NCBI RefSeq assembly: GCF_900996245.1
Contig: NZ_CAAJGK010000051.1
Location: 1 to 64,000, forward strand
Length of the DNA: 64,000 bases
Direction of reading: 5' to 3'
From: Paraburkholderia sp. BCC1886
GTDB lineage: Bacteria > Pseudomonadota > Gammaproteobacteria > Burkholderiales > Burkholderiaceae
The notes below the pieces were generated by a model, which was not told the DNA's origin, did no database searches, and saw only the letters and a list, made by a program, of their open reading frames with translations. Below, piece after piece: positions 49,988 to 58,126 of the stretch (the stretch's first letter is position 1; every line of letters starts with the position of its first letter). Both the position numbers and the translations under genes were made by a program.

Positions 49988-51616
49988 TTACTTGACGCTC
50001 ACGCCGTCGAAGCGCGCATAGCCGAGCGGCTCGATACGCATGTCGACCACCTTCTTGCTGACAGGCTGATACACGGTCGAGTGAGCGATCGGCGAGAACG
50101 GCAGTTGCTGCGCGAAGATCTGTTGCGCCTGCATATAAGCCGTCGTGCGCGCGGCCTGATCGGACGTCACCCGGCCCTTCTGGATCAGATCGTCGAACGG
50201 CTTGTAGCACCACTTCGAGAAGTTGTTGCCGTTCACCGCTTCGCAGCCGAGCAGCGTGCCGAGCCAGTTGTCCGGATCGCCGTTATCGCCGGTCCAGCCG
50301 ATCAGCATGGCGTCGTCTTCGCCCGCGTGCGCGCGCTTGATGTACTCACCCCATTCGTAGGTGACGATCTTCGCCTTCACGCCGATCTTGGCCCAGTCGG
50401 CCTGGATCATTTCCGCCATCAGACGGGCGTTCGGGTTGTACGCGCGTTGCACCGGCATCGCCCACAGCGTGAGGTCGAAGCCGTTCGGGAAGCCCGCCTT
50501 GGCGAGCAGAGCCTTGGCCTTCTCCGGATCGTAGGACGCGCCCTTCAGGTTCTTGTCATAGGACCATTGCGTCGGAGGCAGCGGATTGGTCGCGGCCTGA
50601 CCGGCGCCCTGATACACCGACTCGATGATCGCCTTCTTGTTGATCGCCATGTCCAGCGCCTGACGCACTTCGAGCTTGTCGACCGGTTTATGCGTGACGT
50701 TGTAAGCGAGGTAGCCGAGGTTGAAACCCGGTTGCGACGGCATCGCGAGATTCGCTTCCGACTTCAGCGGCGCGATGTCGGCCGGACGCGGATAGCTCAT
50801 CACCTGACATTCGTCGCGCTTGATCTTCTGCACGCGCACGCCGGCGTCCGGTGTGATCGAGAAAATCAGCTTGGAGATTTTCACGGCGTTCGGCTTCCAG
50901 TAATCCGGATTGCCGTCGAAGCGGATGGTCGCGTCTTTCGTGTAGCTGCGGAAGATGAACGGGCCCGTGCCGACCGGATACTGGTTGATGTCGGCGGCTT
51001 TGCCGGCCTTCAGCAACTGGTCGCCGTATTCGCTCGACAGGACCGACGCATACTCCATCGCCAGATTCTGGATGAACGGCGCGTTGACTTCCTTCAGCGT
51101 GAACCTGACGGTGTACGGATCGACCTTCTCGACCTTGGTGATGAGCTTGTCGAGACCCATGTCGGTGAAGTACGGGAACTGCACCGGGTAGGCCTTATGG
51201 AACGGCTGGTCCGGGTCGAGCATGCGCTCGAACGTGAAGATCACGTCGTCCGCATTGAATTCGCGCGTGGGCTTGAAGAACGAGGTGGTCTGGAACTTCA
51301 CGCCATGACGCAGATGGAACGTGTAGGTCTTGCCGTCCGGCGAGACTTCCCACTTTTCTGCGAGGCCTGGTTCGACCTTGGTGCCGCCACGTTCGAATTC
51401 GACCAGACGGTTGTAGACCGTGAACGTGTTGGCCGTGAAGTCGGTGCCCGTGGTGTACTGGGCAGGATCAAAACCCGCAGGGCTGCCTTCTGAGCAATAG
51501 ACCAGGGTTTTGTTCGGAATCTCGGCGCGCGCAACGCCTGCGCCCACCGTCGATGCCGCTGCGGCGGCGACGAGCGTCGTAACACGCACGGCGCGCAACA
51601 GATTGTTTTGCTTCAT
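49988..51616 (-). CDS. dppA: Peptide ABC transporter substrate-binding protein (DppA-like)
   Basis: This 542-aa periplasmic binding protein (family 5) has a signal peptide ending near ARA at residue 31. The mature part begins EIPNKTLVYCSEGSPAGFDPAQYTTG, close to E. coli DppA. Other family blocks are YTFHLRHGVKFQ, GTGPFIFRSYTKDATIRF and WTGDNGDPDNWLGTLLGCEA. The two Cys in the GCEAVNGNNFSKWC region fit the disulphide of this family. It is the first gene of the dppABCDF-like operon. Ligand preference (dipeptides, delta-aminolevulinate or heme) is not resolvable from sequence. Confidence 0.94.
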   Translation of the reverse strand: MKQNNLLRAVRVTTLVAAAAASTVGAGVARAEIPNKTLVYCSEGSPAGFDPAQYTTGTDFTANTFTVYNRLVEFERGGTKVEPGLAEKWEVSPDGKTYTFHLRHGVKFQTTSFFKPTREFNADDVIFTFERMLDPDQPFHKAYPVQFPYFTDMGLDKLITKVEKVDPYTVRFTLKEVNAPFIQNLAMEYASVLSSEYGDQLLKAGKAADINQYPVGTGPFIFRSYTKDATIRFDGNPDYWKPNAVKISKLIFSITPDAGVRVQKIKRDECQVMSYPRPADIAPLKSEANLAMPSQPGFNLGYLAYNVTHKPVDKLEVRQALDMAINKKAIIESVYQGAGQAATNPLPPTQWSYDKNLKGASYDPEKAKALLAKAGFPNGFDLTLWAMPVQRAYNPNARLMAEMIQADWAKIGVKAKIVTYEWGEYIKRAHAGEDDAMLIGWTGDNGDPDNWLGTLLGCEAVNGNNFSKWCYKPFDDLIQKGRVTSDQAARTTAYMQAQQIFAQQLPFSPIAHSTVYQPVSKKVVDMRIEPLGYARFDGVSVK

Positions 51617-51836
51617 GTTTCCTCCAGGTTCGGAACCGGCTCCCGCCGGTGTAGCGCGATCTTACTTGAGCTTGGGGCGCACCACCAAGCGGAGGAAAAT
51701 ACCCGTGTTGCCGATCGGAAACTATCCTGGGCGTCTTACCGTCGCAGGATGGCGCCCCGCACGGCGCGCGCAACGACGTCTGATCGCACCGTTCTTTCAC
51801 AGGCCTTTCCGGTAGCAAAATAGCGGCCCAGCGACG

Positions 51837-51872
51837 AAAAAAAACCGCATGGCCCGTGAAGACCGTGCGGTG
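51837..51872 (-). terminator. Intrinsic terminator after metF
   Basis: Read on the minus strand, stem ACCGCA/TGCGGT is followed directly by a run of eight T. It lies 45 bp after the metF stop and separates the methyl-cycle operon from dppA. The region 51617-51836 between it and dppA must hold the dppA promoter, but no clear hexamers were found. Confidence 0.85.
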
Positions 51873-51916
51873 ATTCGTTCGCGAGCTCGGGACTCGCTGA
51901 ACTCGTGGCTACAAAT

Positions 51917-52747
51917 TCAGGCGCCCAGACGCTCGCAAATGGCCTTGGTCGCAGCCGCGCCGTTGAGCGTGTAGAAATGCAGGCCCGGCGCTTTCGCGTC
52001 GATCAGCCGCTGGCACAGGTCGGTGACCACATCCAGCCCGAATGCGCGAATCGACTCGCGGTCGTCGCCAAAACTTTCCAGACGGCGTGCGACCCAACGC
52101 GGCACTTCCGCGCCGCACATTTCCGAGAAGCGCATCAGTTGCGAGAAGTTCGTGATCGGCATGATGCCCGGCACGATCGGCACGTCCACGCCCAGGTCCT
52201 TCGCGTCGTCGACGAAACGGAAATACGCGTCGGCGTTGAAGAAGTACTGCGTGATCGCCGAATTGGCGCCGGCCTTCACCTTGCGGGCAAAGTTTTCCAG
52301 GTCCTGACGCGGCGAGCGCGATTGCGGATGGTATTCGGGGTAGCCCGCCACCTCGATCCAGAACCAGTCGCCGAACTCGGCGCGAATGAAGCTCACCAGT
52401 TCCGACGCGTAACGCAATTCGCCAACTTCGCCCATGCCCGAGGGCAGGTCGCCGCGCAGCGCGACGATATGGCGGATGCCATGCGAGCGGTACTCGTTGA
52501 GAATCGCCCGCAGGCTCTCCCTGGACGAGCCGATGCACGACACGTGCGGCGCAGCCTCGATGCCTTCCTTCGCCATATCGACGACGGTGTCGAGCGTGCC
52601 CTGTTGCGTCGAGCCGCCCGCGCCGAACGTGACGGACACGAACTTGGGTTTGAGCGGAGCGAGTTGCGCACGGGTGGCGCGCAGCTTGTCGACGCCTTCC
52701 TGCGTTTTCGGCGGGAAGAATTCGAATGAAAGTTCGATCGGATTCAT
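51917..52747 (-). CDS. metF: 5,10-methylenetetrahydrofolate reductase
   Basis: This 276-aa FAD enzyme reduces methylene-THF to methyl-THF for methionine synthesis. Signature blocks are LSFEFFPPKTQEG at the N-terminus with the catalytic Glu, VSVTFGAGGSTQ, HIVALRGDLP, the FAD-binding ITQYFFNADAYFRF stretch and PIVPGIMPITNF. The length fits bacterial MetF (about 270-300 aa). It is the third gene of the ahcY-membrane protein-metF operon under the SAH riboswitch and ends in an intrinsic terminator. Confidence 0.96.
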   Translation of the reverse strand: MNPIELSFEFFPPKTQEGVDKLRATRAQLAPLKPKFVSVTFGAGGSTQQGTLDTVVDMAKEGIEAAPHVSCIGSSRESLRAILNEYRSHGIRHIVALRGDLPSGMGEVGELRYASELVSFIRAEFGDWFWIEVAGYPEYHPQSRSPRQDLENFARKVKAGANSAITQYFFNADAYFRFVDDAKDLGVDVPIVPGIMPITNFSQLMRFSEMCGAEVPRWVARRLESFGDDRESIRAFGLDVVTDLCQRLIDAKAPGLHFYTLNGAAATKAICERLGA

Positions 52748-52766
52748 GATTCAGTAGTCAGCCGGG

Positions 52767-53120
52767 TCAACCTAAACTGCGGTTGCCGAAAATAACCGCG
52801 GACAGGATCCACGAGACGATGCTGTAGAGGATCGAGCCGATGAACGCCGACCAGAACCCCGATACCTCGAATCCCTTCAGCAGCGACGCGCACAACCAGA
52901 AACACAACGCGTTCACCACCAGAATGAAGAGCCCGAGCGTGAGAATGGTGACGGGCAACGTCAGCAGGATCAGCACCGGGCGCAACACGGTGTTGATCAA
53001 CCCGAGCACCACCGCGACGATCAGGGCGGTGCCGAAACTGCGTAGATGAATCGACGGAACGAGATACGTGATGATGAGCAGCGCGAGTGCGTTGATCAGC
53101 CAGGTCAGCAGCACGGTCAT
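52767..53120 (-). CDS. Phage holin family (PF04020-type) membrane protein
   Basis: This 117-aa protein has four hydrophobic segments (LTWLINALALLIITYLV, ALIVAVVLGLINTVL, ILLTLPVTILTLGLFILVVNALCFWLCASLL and FWSAFIGSILYSIVSWILSAVIF) and belongs to the small TMEM/holin-like family annotated as phage holin, although nothing here is phage-related. The ATG at 53120 has GGAG upstream. It lies between ahcY (117 bp before) and metF (19 bp after), so it belongs to the SAH-controlled operon. Its role in the methyl cycle is not known to me. Confidence 0.85.
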   Translation of the reverse strand: MTVLLTWLINALALLIITYLVPSIHLRSFGTALIVAVVLGLINTVLRPVLILLTLPVTILTLGLFILVVNALCFWLCASLLKGFEVSGFWSAFIGSILYSIVSWILSAVIFGNRSLG

Positions 53121-53237
53121 GTAGAGCTCCTTGCAGGCAGGATATTCATTGAACGAAAGGAAGCGGTCGGCGAACAAAGCGGCGCCTGTTGCGCCGCTTC
53201 GTTATTGGGTCGGACCGCCTGCTTGCCTGGTAGCGGC

Positions 53238-54659
53238 TTAGTAGCGGTAGTGGTTCGGCTTGAACGGACCGTTCTTGTCGACGCTGATGTAGCTTGCCTG
53301 ATAGTCGGACAGCACGGTCAGTTCGGCACCGATGCGGCCCAGATGCAGACGCGCCACTTTTTCGTCGAGGTGCTTCGGCAGCACGTAGACCTTGTTTTCG
53401 TACTTGTCGCCGTGCACGAACAGTTCGATCTGCGCGATCGTCTGGTTCGTGAACGATGCGGACATGACGAACGACGGGTGACCCGTTGCGCAACCGAGGT
53501 TCACCAGACGCCCTTCGGCCAGCAGAATGACGCGCTTGCCGTCCGGGAAAATGATGTGGTCGACTTGCGGCTTGATGTTTTCCCACGTGTACTGACGGGT
53601 CGACGCGACGTCGATTTCCGAATCGAAGTGGCCGATGTTGCAGACAATCGCGTTGTTGCGCATCGCCGCCATGTGATCGTGGCCGATCACGTGGAAGTTG
53701 CCGGTTGCCGTCACGAAGATGTCGGCCTTGTCGGCTGCGTATTCCATCGTCACGACACGGTAGCCTTCCATCGCTGCCTGCAGTGCGCAGATCGGATCGA
53801 TTTCCGTGACCCACACCGTAGCGCCCAGGCCGCGCAGCGATTGCGCGCAGCCCTTGCCCACGTCGCCGTAGCCTGCGACCACTGCGATCTTGCCGGCGAT
53901 CATCACGTCGGTCGCGCGCTTGATACCGTCGACCAGCGACTCGCGGCAGCCATACAGATTGTCGAATTTCGACTTGGTCACCGAGTCGTTGACGTTGATG
54001 GCCGGGAACGGCAGGCGGCCTTCTTTTTCCATCTGATACAGACGGTGCACGCCAGTGGTGGTTTCTTCCGTCACGCCCTGAATGTGCGACAGGCGCGTGG
54101 AGTACCACGTCGGGTCGGCATCGAGGTGCGAGGCGATCGACTTGTACAGCGCGACTTCTTCTTCATTGGTCGGCTTGGCGATCACCGAGCGGTCTTTTTC
54201 GGCCTTCGAGCCGAGGATCAGCAGCAACGTGGCGTCGCCGCCGTCGTCGAGGATCATGTTGGCGAATTCGCCGTTCGGCCATTCGAAAATGCGGTGCGAG
54301 AACTCCCAGTATTCGTCGAGCGATTCGCCCTTGAACGCGAACACCGGCGTGCCGGCCTTGGCGATGGCCGCCGCGGCATGATCCTGCGTCGAGAAGATGT
54401 TGCACGATGCCCAACGTACGTCGGCGCCGAGCGCGGTGAGCGTCTCGATCAACACGCCGGTCTGGATGGTCATGTGCAGGGAACCTGCGATACGTGCACC
54501 CTTTAACGGCTGCGACGTCTTGTACTCTTCGCGCGTTTGCATGAGACCGGGCATTTCGGTCTCGGCGATGTTGAGCTCCTTGCGGCCCCAGTCGGCGAGC
54601 GACAGGTCGGCAACGAGATAGTCCTGGGAAGCCTGGGAATCGATAACTGCGGCGTTCAT
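53238..54659 (-). CDS. ahcY: Adenosylhomocysteinase
   Basis: This 473-aa NAD-dependent enzyme splits S-adenosylhomocysteine into adenosine and homocysteine. Substrate residues are in HMTIQTGVLIETL and NVNDSVTKSKFDNLYG. The NAD-binding GYGDVGKGCA is at about 265-274, and ATGNFHVIGHDHM and CNIGHFDSEID are further family marks. The C-terminal KNGPFKPNHYRY is typical. The ATG at 54659 follows AAAGGAGGG; the codon before it (GTG) is an alternative. The leader carries an SAH riboswitch, so expression should rise when SAH accumulates. Confidence 0.97.
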   Translation of the reverse strand: MNAAVIDSQASQDYLVADLSLADWGRKELNIAETEMPGLMQTREEYKTSQPLKGARIAGSLHMTIQTGVLIETLTALGADVRWASCNIFSTQDHAAAAIAKAGTPVFAFKGESLDEYWEFSHRIFEWPNGEFANMILDDGGDATLLLILGSKAEKDRSVIAKPTNEEEVALYKSIASHLDADPTWYSTRLSHIQGVTEETTTGVHRLYQMEKEGRLPFPAINVNDSVTKSKFDNLYGCRESLVDGIKRATDVMIAGKIAVVAGYGDVGKGCAQSLRGLGATVWVTEIDPICALQAAMEGYRVVTMEYAADKADIFVTATGNFHVIGHDHMAAMRNNAIVCNIGHFDSEIDVASTRQYTWENIKPQVDHIIFPDGKRVILLAEGRLVNLGCATGHPSFVMSASFTNQTIAQIELFVHGDKYENKVYVLPKHLDEKVARLHLGRIGAELTVLSDYQASYISVDKNGPFKPNHYRY

Positions 54660-54695
54660 CACGCCCTCCTTTCTAAGAAATTGACTAGAAATTTG

Positions 54696-54835
54696 ACGTG
54701 AGCGCGGTTCGATGCGGCGGACTTCTGCGGGTCAGGCAATGCAGGTCCACCGATTGAAGCCTTCGAGCCTGGCGGGCGCATCGGGCTTGAAAACAAGCCG
54801 ATTCGCAGATCCCGTCGCAACGCTCCTCGAAGACG
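54696..54835 (-). ncRNA. SAH riboswitch in the ahcY leader
   Basis: The conserved elements of the S-adenosylhomocysteine riboswitch family occur in order on the minus strand. CGAGGAGCG followed by TTGCGAC is at 54829-54814. GCCAGGCTCG at 54773-54764 pairs by its GCTCG with CGAGG. The distal CGCGCTCAC at 54707-54699 contains GCGCTC, which can pair with GAGCG of the first segment in the pseudoknot-like closing helix. A variable stem (GGCTTG/CAAGCC) lies between, at about 54784-54799. It ends about 40 nt before the ahcY start. This class is known to raise ahcY expression on SAH binding in Burkholderiales; structure assignment here is by eye. Confidence 0.9.
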
Positions 54836-54842
54836 AACGGCG

Positions 54843-54851
54843 ATTGTAGCA
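54843..54851 (-). promoter_or_regulatory. Extended -10 promoter of ahcY operon
   Basis: On the minus strand TGCTACAAT gives an extended -10 (TGnTACAAT), with a poor -35. The predicted transcript would start about 7 bases downstream, just before the first riboswitch helix. Confidence 0.65.
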
Positions 54852-54898
54852 AATCGAGATGGCTTCGTGGCGTGGCCGCGGGGAAGCGCGTGGAAGGC

Positions 54899-55693
54899 TT
54901 ATGAGGCGGCGGATGCCTCGTCTGCGGCAGCGCCGGCGAACAGGTTGGCCGAGCGCAATTGTTCGATGCCCGCGCGCGCGGAATCGAGAAACTGCCGGGA
55001 GTAGCGGAACGCGTCGGCCATGTCGGCGGCGTCGGGCGCCTGCAAACCGAGCGCGATGCGGAAGTAGCGTTCGGCGTGAATGCCGGCGTGATAGTGCATG
55101 CGTACGCGTTTGGCATCGTCCAGACGCGGGTTGCCGAAAATCGCGCGCAGCGCCCAGGAAAACGCGCCGTCTTCGCCGCCGATACGCCGGAACGCGTCGT
55201 CCATCGGAAAACCGCCGAGCGCGTTATACGCGGCGCGGCGGATGATCAGACTGCTCGGCACGGTATTGCTGAGCGTGGCCGCATGCGCGGCGAAGTCGGC
55301 GTGGCCGGTGAGTTCGGCAGGAAAATCGCAGTAGTCGACATCGAGCCGCACGGACACTTCGCGTGGATGTCGAGTGAGAAACGAACTGGCGGCGGCGAGT
55401 GCGCCGGACAGATATTCGTCGTCGGCATCGATAAAAGCCAGCAACTCGTGGGTGGCATGCAGCGCGCCCCAGTTGCGCGCCCGCGCCGCGCCGCCGTTGA
55501 CCGGCATGGTCAGCAAACCGATGCGCGGATCGCGGCTGCCGTAATAGCCGACGATCTCGGCCGACGTGTCGGTGGAGCCGTCGTCCACCACGATGATCTG
55601 CGCGGCTTCCGGCTGCAAACGGCAGCTTTGCAGGGCGCGCGCCAAGGTCGCCGCGCTGTTGTAGCAGGGAATGATGATCGAGATGGGCGTCAT
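54899..55693 (-). CDS. Glycosyltransferase family 2 protein
   Basis: This 264-aa cytosolic glycosyltransferase of the GT-A fold begins MTPISIIIPCYNSAATL. It carries QIIVVDDGSTDTSAEIV and the DXD-type metal motif in LAFIDADDEYLSGAL at about residues 88-102. GGEDGAFSWAL resembles the acceptor-side acidic motif. It has no membrane anchor. Donor and acceptor are unknown, and no polysaccharide genes lie beside it. The ATG at 55693 was preferred over an upstream start because the family always begins at the first strand. Confidence 0.88.
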   Translation of the reverse strand: MTPISIIIPCYNSAATLARALQSCRLQPEAAQIIVVDDGSTDTSAEIVGYYGSRDPRIGLLTMPVNGGAARARNWGALHATHELLAFIDADDEYLSGALAAASSFLTRHPREVSVRLDVDYCDFPAELTGHADFAAHAATLSNTVPSSLIIRRAAYNALGGFPMDDAFRRIGGEDGAFSWALRAIFGNPRLDDAKRVRMHYHAGIHAERYFRIALGLQAPDAADMADAFRYSRQFLDSARAGIEQLRSANLFAGAAADEASAAS

Positions 55694-55809
55694 GACGTGA
55701 ACCGGGCGGGCCGTGCCGATAAGAAATTGCGGCGAGTTTATCCCGCCTCGGCACAGCTCCATCTCGAATTACAGAGCGAGCGGCGGCGCAGTCCGCGAGC
55801 GGCGTCGGA

Positions 55810-56562
55810 TCAGATCGGCAGCAGGCCGAGCATCGGCGCGAGCAGCACCATCACGACGCCGGCGATCATCATCGTCAGGCTGGCGACCACGCCCTCCTCG
55901 CTGCCGAGTTCGCGCGCCTTCGCGGTGCCGATGCCATGCGCGGCCGCGCCGAACAGCGCGCCGCGCGCGAGACGCGTGCGCAGCGGCACGAGACCCAGCA
56001 CCAGTTCGCCGAACAACATGCCGCATACGCCCGTCGCGATGACGAACAGCGCGGTCAGGTCCTTCGGCGCATGAATTCTGTCGGAAACCGCGAGCGCGAA
56101 CGGCGTCGATACCGAACGCGTCATCAGACTGCGCTGCAACTCGGGCGACAGATGCAGCAGCCGCGCCAGCAGCAACGAGCCGCCCACGCCGACCAGAATG
56201 CCGACCGCCACGCCCACGGTCAGCGAAATCCAGTGGCGCTTCAGCAAGTCGCGGTATTCGTAGATCGGCACCGCGAACGCGACCGTCGCCGGCCCAAGCA
56301 ACCACATCAGCCAGCGGGTGTCCCGAAAGTAGAGCGGATAGGGAATATGCGCGAGCAGGATCACCGCGCACAACACCACCGGCACGGCCACCAGCGGCGT
56401 GAGCCACAGCGACTTGCAACGCGCGTATAGCGCTTTCGACGCGAAATACAGCACCACGGTCAGCAGGAGGCAGCCGGCCGCGATCAGACGGGCGGCGGCG
56501 TCGGCGAAAAGCGCGGTGTAGAGCGAGGTGGAGAGCGTGTTCATCGAATCAGCGGGCAACAT
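55810..56562 (-). CDS. LrgB family membrane protein
   Basis: This 250-aa inner-membrane protein has about eight hydrophobic segments. LrgB/CidB marks are visible: LLGPATVAFAVPIYEYRDLLKRHW, SVSTPFALAVSDRI, GVCGMLFGELVLGL and RGALFGAAAHGIGTAKARELG. The family partners with LrgA/CidA holin-like proteins in control of murein hydrolase export or small-metabolite transport. The chosen ATG overlaps the LrgA stop as TGATG; a second ATG at 56544 would also give a full-length protein. Confidence 0.9.
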   Translation of the reverse strand: MLPADSMNTLSTSLYTALFADAAARLIAAGCLLLTVVLYFASKALYARCKSLWLTPLVAVPVVLCAVILLAHIPYPLYFRDTRWLMWLLGPATVAFAVPIYEYRDLLKRHWISLTVGVAVGILVGVGGSLLLARLLHLSPELQRSLMTRSVSTPFALAVSDRIHAPKDLTALFVIATGVCGMLFGELVLGLVPLRTRLARGALFGAAAHGIGTAKARELGSEEGVVASLTMMIAGVVMVLLAPMLGLLPI

Positions 56563-57011
56563 CACAGGCGCGCGGTCTGCCGCGCGATCCTCACCCGGCG
56601 CAGCGCGAGACGCCGCTCCAGTCGCACGGCCTGCTCGACGGCAAAGGCCACGGCCACCATCACCATGAGTGTTCCCGCCGCCACGACGAGCGCGAGCCGC
56701 CAGCCGTCTTCGCGAAACAGCCCGCCGTACTGCACCGCGGCGACCGCCGCCGGAATGAAGAACAGAAGCATGTCCGACAACAGCCAGTCGGCGCCGGCCT
56801 TGATCCAGCGCGGCGCAATGCCGCCGCAGAACAGGAGGAGGAGCAAGGCCAGCAACCCGACCACGCCGCCGGGCACCGGCAGCTGAAACCGCCGCACAAT
56901 GAAATCGGCCAGAAGCCAGACACCGGCAATCGCGGCGCTCTGCACGGCAATGCTCAGGAGGCGCCACGCGCCGCTGCCGCGAAGAGGTGAAGCAAAGCGA
57001 GGCGACGTCAT
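56562..57011 (-). CDS. CidA/LrgA family holin-like membrane protein
   Basis: This 149-aa inner-membrane protein has four predicted helices. The family motif LPVPGGVVGLLALLLLL is around residue 44-60, followed by GADWLLSDMLLFFIPAAVAAVQY. The basic C-terminal tail (RLERRLALRRVRIARQ) is cytoplasmic. It is the first gene of lrgAB, transcribed away from a LysR regulator. In other bacteria this pair is induced by acetate or pyruvate through a CidR-type LysR protein, so that model is plausible here. Confidence 0.9.
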   Translation of the reverse strand: MTSPRFASPLRGSGAWRLLSIAVQSAAIAGVWLLADFIVRRFQLPVPGGVVGLLALLLLLFCGGIAPRWIKAGADWLLSDMLLFFIPAAVAAVQYGGLFREDGWRLALVVAAGTLMVMVAVAFAVEQAVRLERRLALRRVRIARQTARL

Positions 57012-57071
57012 GGCATTCCCTGGGTGATTTTTACAGCAACCCAGTATATGGACTGACCCCGCATAAATATA

Positions 57072-57086
57072 ATGACTTACAATCAT
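57072..57086. promoter_or_regulatory. Candidate LysR binding box
   Basis: ATGA-7-TCAT fits the T-N11-A LysR consensus and lies in the 112-bp gap between lrgA and the divergent LysR gene, within the AT-rich promoter stretch. Binding by that regulator is inferred. Confidence 0.5.
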
Positions 57087-57123
57087 CGAAATCATTCCGA
57101 TTTGGAATTCTGGAGCTCCCATC

Positions 57124-58095
57124 GTGGAACTGCGTGCGCTGCGATACTTCGTCGAAGTGGTTCGCCAGCAGAGCTTCACCGCGGCTGCCGAGCAGATGTT
57201 CGTGACCCAGCCGACCATCAGCAAGATGGTGAAGTCGCTGGAAGATGAAATCGGCTCGCCGCTGCTGTTGCGCGACGGCCGCCAGATGGTGCTGACCGAT
57301 GCCGGGCGCATCGTCTATCAGCGCGGTCAGGACGTGCTCGCCGCGCATGCGCAATTGCAGGCCGAGTTGAGCGATCTCGGCACGTTGGGCCGCGGCGAAC
57401 TCACGATCGGCATTCCGCCGATGGGTGGCGCGCTCTTCACCCCAGCCATCGCGGCGTTTCGCCAGCGTCATCCCAAGATCGAACTGAAGCTCTTCGAACA
57501 GGGCGCGCGCGCGATCGAAACCGCGTTGATCCACGGCGAACTGGAATTGGGCGGCGTCCTGCTGCCGGTCGACCCCGACAACCTCGACGTCCTGCCGATG
57601 TCGCGGCAACTGCTCTGGCTGGTGAGCCGCATCGGCTCGCAATGGGACGCGTTGCAGGAAGTGCCGCTCGCGCAACTCGCTAACGAGCCCTTCGTGTTCT
57701 ACGGCGAGAGCCTGGCTTTGAACGACGTGGTGCTGAATGCCTGCCGCACGGCGGGATTCGCGCCAACCATCGTCGGGCGCAGCGCCCATTGGGATTTCAT
57801 GGCGGCGCTGGTGCTGGCGGGTGTCGGCATCGCGTTGCTGCCCGCGCCGTATTGCCGGCGGCTCGACCCCACGAAGTTCACCTGCCGGCCGGTCGTGGAA
57901 CCGGAGATTCCGTGGGAAATGGCGATCGGCTGGCGACGCAACGGTTATCTCTCGCACGCGGCGCGCGCGTGGCTCGAGGTCGCGCGCGAGGTGACGCCGG
58001 GGCTGGCCGGCGACGACTTCATGCTGTGGCCGGGCATCGACATCGATACGGCCGGCGGGGACGCGGCTCCGGCATCGTCGTCATCCAGCGAATAA
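57124..58095 (+). CDS. LysR family transcriptional regulator (CidR-like)
   Basis: This 323-aa regulator has an N-terminal winged helix-turn-helix (MELRALRYFVEVVRQQSFTAAAEQMFVTQPTISKMVKSLED) and an effector-binding domain with GELTIGIPPMGGALFTP and LVLAGVGIALLPAPY. Both match the CidR/CynR-type subgroup. A low-complexity Ser-rich tail ends the protein. It is divergent from lrgAB and the obvious controller of it. The ATG follows GGAGCTCCC. Confidence 0.92.
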   Translation: MELRALRYFVEVVRQQSFTAAAEQMFVTQPTISKMVKSLEDEIGSPLLLRDGRQMVLTDAGRIVYQRGQDVLAAHAQLQAELSDLGTLGRGELTIGIPPMGGALFTPAIAAFRQRHPKIELKLFEQGARAIETALIHGELELGGVLLPVDPDNLDVLPMSRQLLWLVSRIGSQWDALQEVPLAQLANEPFVFYGESLALNDVVLNACRTAGFAPTIVGRSAHWDFMAALVLAGVGIALLPAPYCRRLDPTKFTCRPVVEPEIPWEMAIGWRRNGYLSHAARAWLEVAREVTPGLAGDDFMLWPGIDIDTAGGDAAPASSSSSE

Positions 58096-58126
58096 CGGCA
58101 CGGCGCTGTTAGAGAAACGCTCGTGC

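Noticed and set aside
52767..53120. Prophage remnant suggested by the holin-like gene
   Set aside because: The family name is historical; there are no other phage genes and the gene is embedded in a metabolic operon.
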